A model generated the notes under the pieces. That model saw only the letters and a list, made by a program, of their open reading frames with translations. It searched no databases and was not told the DNA's origin. A stretch of 64,000 nucleotides of DNA from Nesterenkonia xinjiangensis. GTDB lineage: Bacteria > Actinomycetota > Actinomycetes > Actinomycetales > Micrococcaceae. Below are positions 60,499-64,000 of this stretch, piece after piece (the stretch's first letter is position 1; each line of letters starts with the position of its first letter). Location of the stretch: assembly GCF_013410745.1 (NCBI RefSeq), contig NZ_JACCFY010000001.1, positions 2,914,001 to 2,978,000 on the forward strand. Direction: 5' to 3'. The position numbers and the translations under genes were made by a program.

Positions 60499-62307
60499 AT
60501 GGTGACGTCGAATCAGAGCGTGGACGACCGCCGCACGCGTGAGGGGAAGGTCATGTCCCAGCGCATGCGCATCGGCCTCGCGGCACTGATCGCGCTGCTG
60601 CTCGTGCTCGGGGTGCGGCTGTTCCACGTGCAGGGGCTCGACCCCTCAGGACACGCCCAGGCCGCCGTCTCCGAGCGTCTGCGCAGCATTCCGCTGCCCG
60701 CCGAGCGTGGAGACATCCTTGACGCCGAGGGGCGCACCCTGGCGACCAGCGTGCAGCGCTACGACCTGGTGGTCGACCAACGGCTCGTCGATGACTTCAG
60801 AGTCCGCGACGAGGTCACCGGTCTGTGGACCACCATGCCCCTGCAGACGGCGATCGCGGACCTCGCCGAGATCCTGGATGCCGAACCGGATGACCTGGAG
60901 GAGCGGATGAGCGGAGACCGCGCCTATTCGGTCCTCGCGCGTTCCATCACCCCCGACGAGCGTCGACGTGCCGAGGACCTTGACATCCCCGGCCTCTACG
61001 CCGAGCCGGTGTCCCAGCGCACCTACCCCTCCGGGGCGGTCGCGGGCTCCATCCTGGGCTTCGTCGGGTCCGACGGCGCCCCGCTGGAGGGCCTCGAACT
61101 CGCTCAGGACTCTGCACTCTCCGGCACCGACGGGGAACGCACCTTCGAGATCGCCGCCGACGGCGTCAGGATCCCCACCGCTCCCTTCGAGGAGATCCCT
61201 GCCGAGGACGGACAGGACGTGCGTCTGACAGTGGACCAGGACCTGCAGTGGTTCGCCCAGGAGGCGATCGCCCAGAAGGCCAATGAGTACAGCGCCGTCT
61301 GGGGCAACGTCACGATCATGGACGTCCGGACCGGCGAGATCCTGGCGATGGCAGACTCGGAGACGGTGGATCCGGCTGACCCCGGCGCCACCGATGAGCT
61401 GTTCCGGAGGCCCATCGCGCTCACCCAGGACTTCGAGCCAGGTTCCACCGGCAAGGGCATCACCTTCGCCCTGGCACTGGAGGAGGGTGCAGTCCTGCCC
61501 ACCGACGCATTCACGGTGCCGAACCGTCAGGAGTTCGACGGCCAGGTCATCAACGACTCCATGCGCCATGAGACCTTCGACATGACGGCCGCCGGGATCT
61601 TCGCCCGGTCCTACAACACCGGCACGGTGATGATCGGCAACGAGGTGTCCGAGCAGGACCGCTACGACTGGATGCGCCGGGTCGGCATCGGAGAGGAGCT
61701 CGACGTCGGGCTGACCTCCTCCGCGGACTCCGTGCTGCGTCCTCCCGAGGAGTGGGACGCCCGGCAGCCCTTCACCACGCAGTTCGGCCAGGGCTACACC
61801 ACCACGGTCCTGCACAACATCAGCCAGTTCCAGACCTTCGTCAACGACGGCGTCCGGGTGGATCCCACGCTCATCGACTCCTACATCGACCCGGACGGCA
61901 CCGAGCATCCCGTGGAGGGCGGCTCCGAGCGTGTCTTCTCCTCAGAGACCTCCGAGGAGATGCTCAAGCTCATGGAGGGCGTGGTGGATCACGGAACCGC
62001 GAGGGCCGCGCAGATCCCGGGCTACCGCGTGGGCGGCAAGACCGGCACGGGGCAGGCCGCCGGAGAGGGGGGAGGCTTCGACGGGCATACGACGTCCTTC
62101 ATCGGCGTCGCACCGCTGGACGACCCGCAGTATCTGGTGTCCGTGACCGTGCACCGCCCGCAGGGCAACTGGCGGGACTGGACGGTGGCCGACACGTTCT
62201 CCGATGTGATGTCCTACGTGCTGAGCACAAGGAACGTCCCGCCCTCCGGAGAGGAGTCGGAGGCCTACGACGCCTTCGTCGGTGACGATCAGGACAGGCC
62301 ATGGTGA
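60499..62307 (+). CDS. ftsI: Class B penicillin-binding protein (FtsI/PbpB)
   Basis: A 602-residue septal transpeptidase with a membrane helix at about 24-42, a dimerisation/pedestal domain, and a transpeptidase domain with S316-T-G-K319, S371-Y-N373 and K514-T-G516. The S-T-G-K and S-Y-N forms fit the consensus SxxK and SxN. No PASTA domain is seen. ATG 60499 has GGAGG 12 bp upstream; an ATG at 60553 is a shorter alternative. It follows ftsL by 85 bp and acts in division-site peptidoglycan crosslinking. Confidence 0.95.
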   Translation: MVTSNQSVDDRRTREGKVMSQRMRIGLAALIALLLVLGVRLFHVQGLDPSGHAQAAVSERLRSIPLPAERGDILDAEGRTLATSVQRYDLVVDQRLVDDFRVRDEVTGLWTTMPLQTAIADLAEILDAEPDDLEERMSGDRAYSVLARSITPDERRRAEDLDIPGLYAEPVSQRTYPSGAVAGSILGFVGSDGAPLEGLELAQDSALSGTDGERTFEIAADGVRIPTAPFEEIPAEDGQDVRLTVDQDLQWFAQEAIAQKANEYSAVWGNVTIMDVRTGEILAMADSETVDPADPGATDELFRRPIALTQDFEPGSTGKGITFALALEEGAVLPTDAFTVPNRQEFDGQVINDSMRHETFDMTAAGIFARSYNTGTVMIGNEVSEQDRYDWMRRVGIGEELDVGLTSSADSVLRPPEEWDARQPFTTQFGQGYTTTVLHNISQFQTFVNDGVRVDPTLIDSYIDPDGTEHPVEGGSERVFSSETSEEMLKLMEGVVDHGTARAAQIPGYRVGGKTGTGQAAGEGGGFDGHTTSFIGVAPLDDPQYLVSVTVHRPQGNWRDWTVADTFSDVMSYVLSTRNVPPSGEESEAYDAFVGDDQDRPW

Positions 62308-62319
62308 GCGCCGCGATGA

Positions 62320-62341
62320 TCATCCGATGACCCTCGGATGA
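62320..62341 (+). terminator. Candidate hairpin between ftsI and murE
   Basis: TCATCCGA and TCGGATGA form an 8-bp stem with a 6-nt loop, 13 bp after the ftsI stop, in a 174-bp gap. It may attenuate read-through into murE. A TGATAGAAC stretch near 62426-62434 could provide a -10 for a separate murE promoter. Confidence 0.4.
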
Positions 62342-62481
62342 CAGCCGGAAGGGCAGCTCCGCGCAGGTCACCGGCGGTGTCACCGATGTCGCATTCTGAG
62401 CTGCCCACCGGAGCTGCGGTGTCGTGATAGAACTTTCAACGGTCCAGCCCATCTGCCCCCTCCACCGGAACGAGAGACTCG

Positions 62482-64000
62482 ATGCCCACCCCAGACGCCA
62501 CGCTCTCCATCGCGGAGCAGGACAGCGTGTTCAGGCCCCGGAAGGTGCACGGCACCACTGTGGGCGTGCTCACCGAGGAGCTGCAGGCGGCCGGCTATGA
62601 GCCGCTGCTGACACCTGTGGGGCGTCGCGAGCACGAGACGCGGCTGAGCGGAGCCGCCATGAACCCCCAGGCCGTCGGACCCGGGGACCTGTTCGTGGCG
62701 GTCAGCGGTGCTCGCGCGCACGGCGCGGACTACTCCCGGCAGGCCGTCGACGCCGGCGCCGCGGCGGTGCTCACCGATGCCGCAGGGGTGGACCGTGTCC
62801 GGCATCAGGTGGGCTACCGAGTCCCGGTGCTGCAGGTGCAGCGCGTCCGCGAGGCCGTCGGACCGGCCGCCGCGGTCATCTACGGGAACACCGCGGCCTC
62901 CGAGCCGGCGCTGTTCGGGGTGACCGGCACCAACGGCAAGACCACCACCACCTACTTCCTGCGCTCGCTCCTCGAGGAGCTGCACCGTCCGCGAGGCCAG
63001 CACACCGGGCTGATCGGCACCATCGAGATCAGCGCGGGCCAAGACGCCATCCCCTCCCAGCTGACCACCCCGGAGGCGGTCCAGCTGCACAGTCTCATGG
63101 CGTTGTTCCGGGAGCGTGGCATCGCCGCGGCCGCCATGGAGGTGTCCTCACATGCCATCAGCTATCGGCGTACCGCGGGCCTGTACTACGACGTCGCCGG
63201 ATTCACCAACCTCACGCAGGACCATCTGGATCTGCACGGCACGATGGAGGAGTACTTCGCGGCCAAGGCGGAGCTCTTCACCCGTCGTCGCACGCGGACC
63301 TCGGTGATCACCGTGGACGACCCCTGGGGCCACCAGATGGCCTCGGTGGCCACCGGTCGCGTAGTCACTCTGGCGACTGCTGGGCAGGCCGCGGAGGTGG
63401 ACTGGCAGGTCGTCGACGTCGAGCCTGACGGGATGGGGCACCGCTTCACGCTGCATCACGCCCGCAGCGGTGAGCGCCTCCGGACCCGTACGGGCCTGCC
63501 CGGGCTGTTTAACGTCTCCAACGCGGCACTTGCGGCCGTCATGGTCCTGGAGGCGCCTGATGCCCCCTATGGGCGACAGGAGGTGGCCGAGGCCCTCCAG
63601 GAGCGCGACCCCTTCACGATCAGCGTGCCGGGTCGCATGCAGGTCCTGTGTGAGGCGCCGGCGGCGATCGTGGACTTCGCCCACAACCCCGACGCGATGA
63701 TCCGGACCCTGGACGCGGCCGCCGCGACGAAGGGAGAGGGCCGGATCATCCTGGTCATCGGCGCCGCGGGGGAGCGGGATCGCAGCAAGCGCCCCACGAT
63801 GGGGGCGATCGCAGTCCGCATGGCCGATCATGTGATCATCAGCGACGATGATCCCCACGGGGAGGACCCGGCGCAGATCCGCGCCGAGGTGATGGCCGGT
63901 GCCCGAGAGGCCGTGGAGTCAGGCGGCCTCACCACGCAGCTGGAGGAGATCGCCCCGCGCGCCGAGGCGATCGAGCGCGCCGTCGCCGCGGCCTCTCCCG
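62482..64000 (+). CDS. murE: UDP-MurNAc-tripeptide synthetase MurE (3' end cut by window), probably L-lysine-adding
   Basis: 506 codons are visible before the window ends. The ATP-binding loop GVTGTNGKTT is at 146-155, the MEVSSHA motif near 220, and the Mur ligase C-terminal domain starts near 400. MurE adds the third residue of the peptidoglycan stem. DAP-adding enzymes carry DNPR in the specificity loop; here the loop reads D-D-P-H at 456-459 (within ISDDDPHGEDP), so the substrate is more likely L-lysine, as in Micrococcaceae. The start ATG 62482 has only GAGAG upstream. Last visible gene of the cluster. Confidence 0.93.
   Translation, partial: MPTPDATLSIAEQDSVFRPRKVHGTTVGVLTEELQAAGYEPLLTPVGRREHETRLSGAAMNPQAVGPGDLFVAVSGARAHGADYSRQAVDAGAAAVLTDAAGVDRVRHQVGYRVPVLQVQRVREAVGPAAAVIYGNTAASEPALFGVTGTNGKTTTTYFLRSLLEELHRPRGQHTGLIGTIEISAGQDAIPSQLTTPEAVQLHSLMALFRERGIAAAAMEVSSHAISYRRTAGLYYDVAGFTNLTQDHLDLHGTMEEYFAAKAELFTRRRTRTSVITVDDPWGHQMASVATGRVVTLATAGQAAEVDWQVVDVEPDGMGHRFTLHHARSGERLRTRTGLPGLFNVSNAALAAVMVLEAPDAPYGRQEVAEALQERDPFTISVPGRMQVLCEAPAAIVDFAHNPDAMIRTLDAAAATKGEGRIILVIGAAGERDRSKRPTMGAIAVRMADHVIISDDDPHGEDPAQIRAEVMAGAREAVESGGLTTQLEEIAPRAEAIERAVAAASP

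Overview
The window is chromosomal DNA from a high-GC Gram-positive bacterium (Actinomycetota). The best guess is a member of the Micrococcaceae, perhaps Nesterenkonia-like. Supporting points are the GC-rich codon use, a Kgd-type 2-oxoglutarate decarboxylase/dehydrogenase fusion, a GuaB1-type enzyme, the actinobacterial ribosomal microprotein bL37, a SigH/SigR-RsrA pair, and a MurE whose substrate motif reads DDPH rather than the DAP-type DNPR, as expected for L-lysine peptidoglycan. Several exported proteins are strikingly acidic, which would suit a salt-tolerant organism. No insertion sequence, prophage, integrase or CRISPR array was seen. The genus is inference.

Layout. 1-2919 (minus): a manganese-type ABC transporter operon ending in its own DtxR/MntR-family regulator, with a palindromic operator before the first gene. 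2938-7128 (minus): hisN, rsgA, aroA and a DoxX-like gene. 7265-8337 (plus): the thiol-oxidative-stress sigma factor and its zinc anti-sigma factor behind an exact sigma-R consensus promoter. 8435-13336 (minus): the 24-residue protein bL37, a GDSL-family protein lacking its catalytic residues, and kgd. 13647-17882 (plus): guaB1 and two CNNM/CorC-type membrane proteins. 17917-21432: a zinc-type ABC transporter (znuACB) converging on a Zur-like regulator.

21606-39675 (plus) is a plant-pentose block: a CUT1 sugar ABC transporter without ATPase, a GH51 arabinofuranosidase, a second lone sugar-binding lipoprotein, two LacI regulators flanking a HIT protein, araB-araD-araA, and a ChvE/MmsAB-type monosaccharide transporter. 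Four LacI-style palindromes with a central CG lie before four of these transcription units, which suggests arabinan or arabinoxylan breakdown, import of the products, and their conversion to xylulose 5-phosphate. A secreted GH10 xylanase (45576-47003), next to a tRNA-Leu, fits the same lifestyle. Between them lie hrpA (minus) and an orphan binding protein of the TrpX/ABC_sub_bind family.

47103-64000 resembles the mycobacterial region from fadD15/plsC through aroG, pknL, idsA2 and the DUF3040 gene into the division and cell-wall cluster. The order here is plsC, alpha/beta hydrolase, small membrane protein, fadD, aroG (class II), pknL-like kinase, polyprenyl synthase, dinB, DUF3040 protein, then mraZ, rsmH, ftsL-like, ftsI/pbpB and a truncated murE. 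The 539 bp before mraZ is the most interesting non-coding stretch. It holds a perfect 32-bp palindrome, an inverted-orientation array of GTGG pairs with a 22-bp repeat, and a conventional four-unit MraZ box beside the gene.
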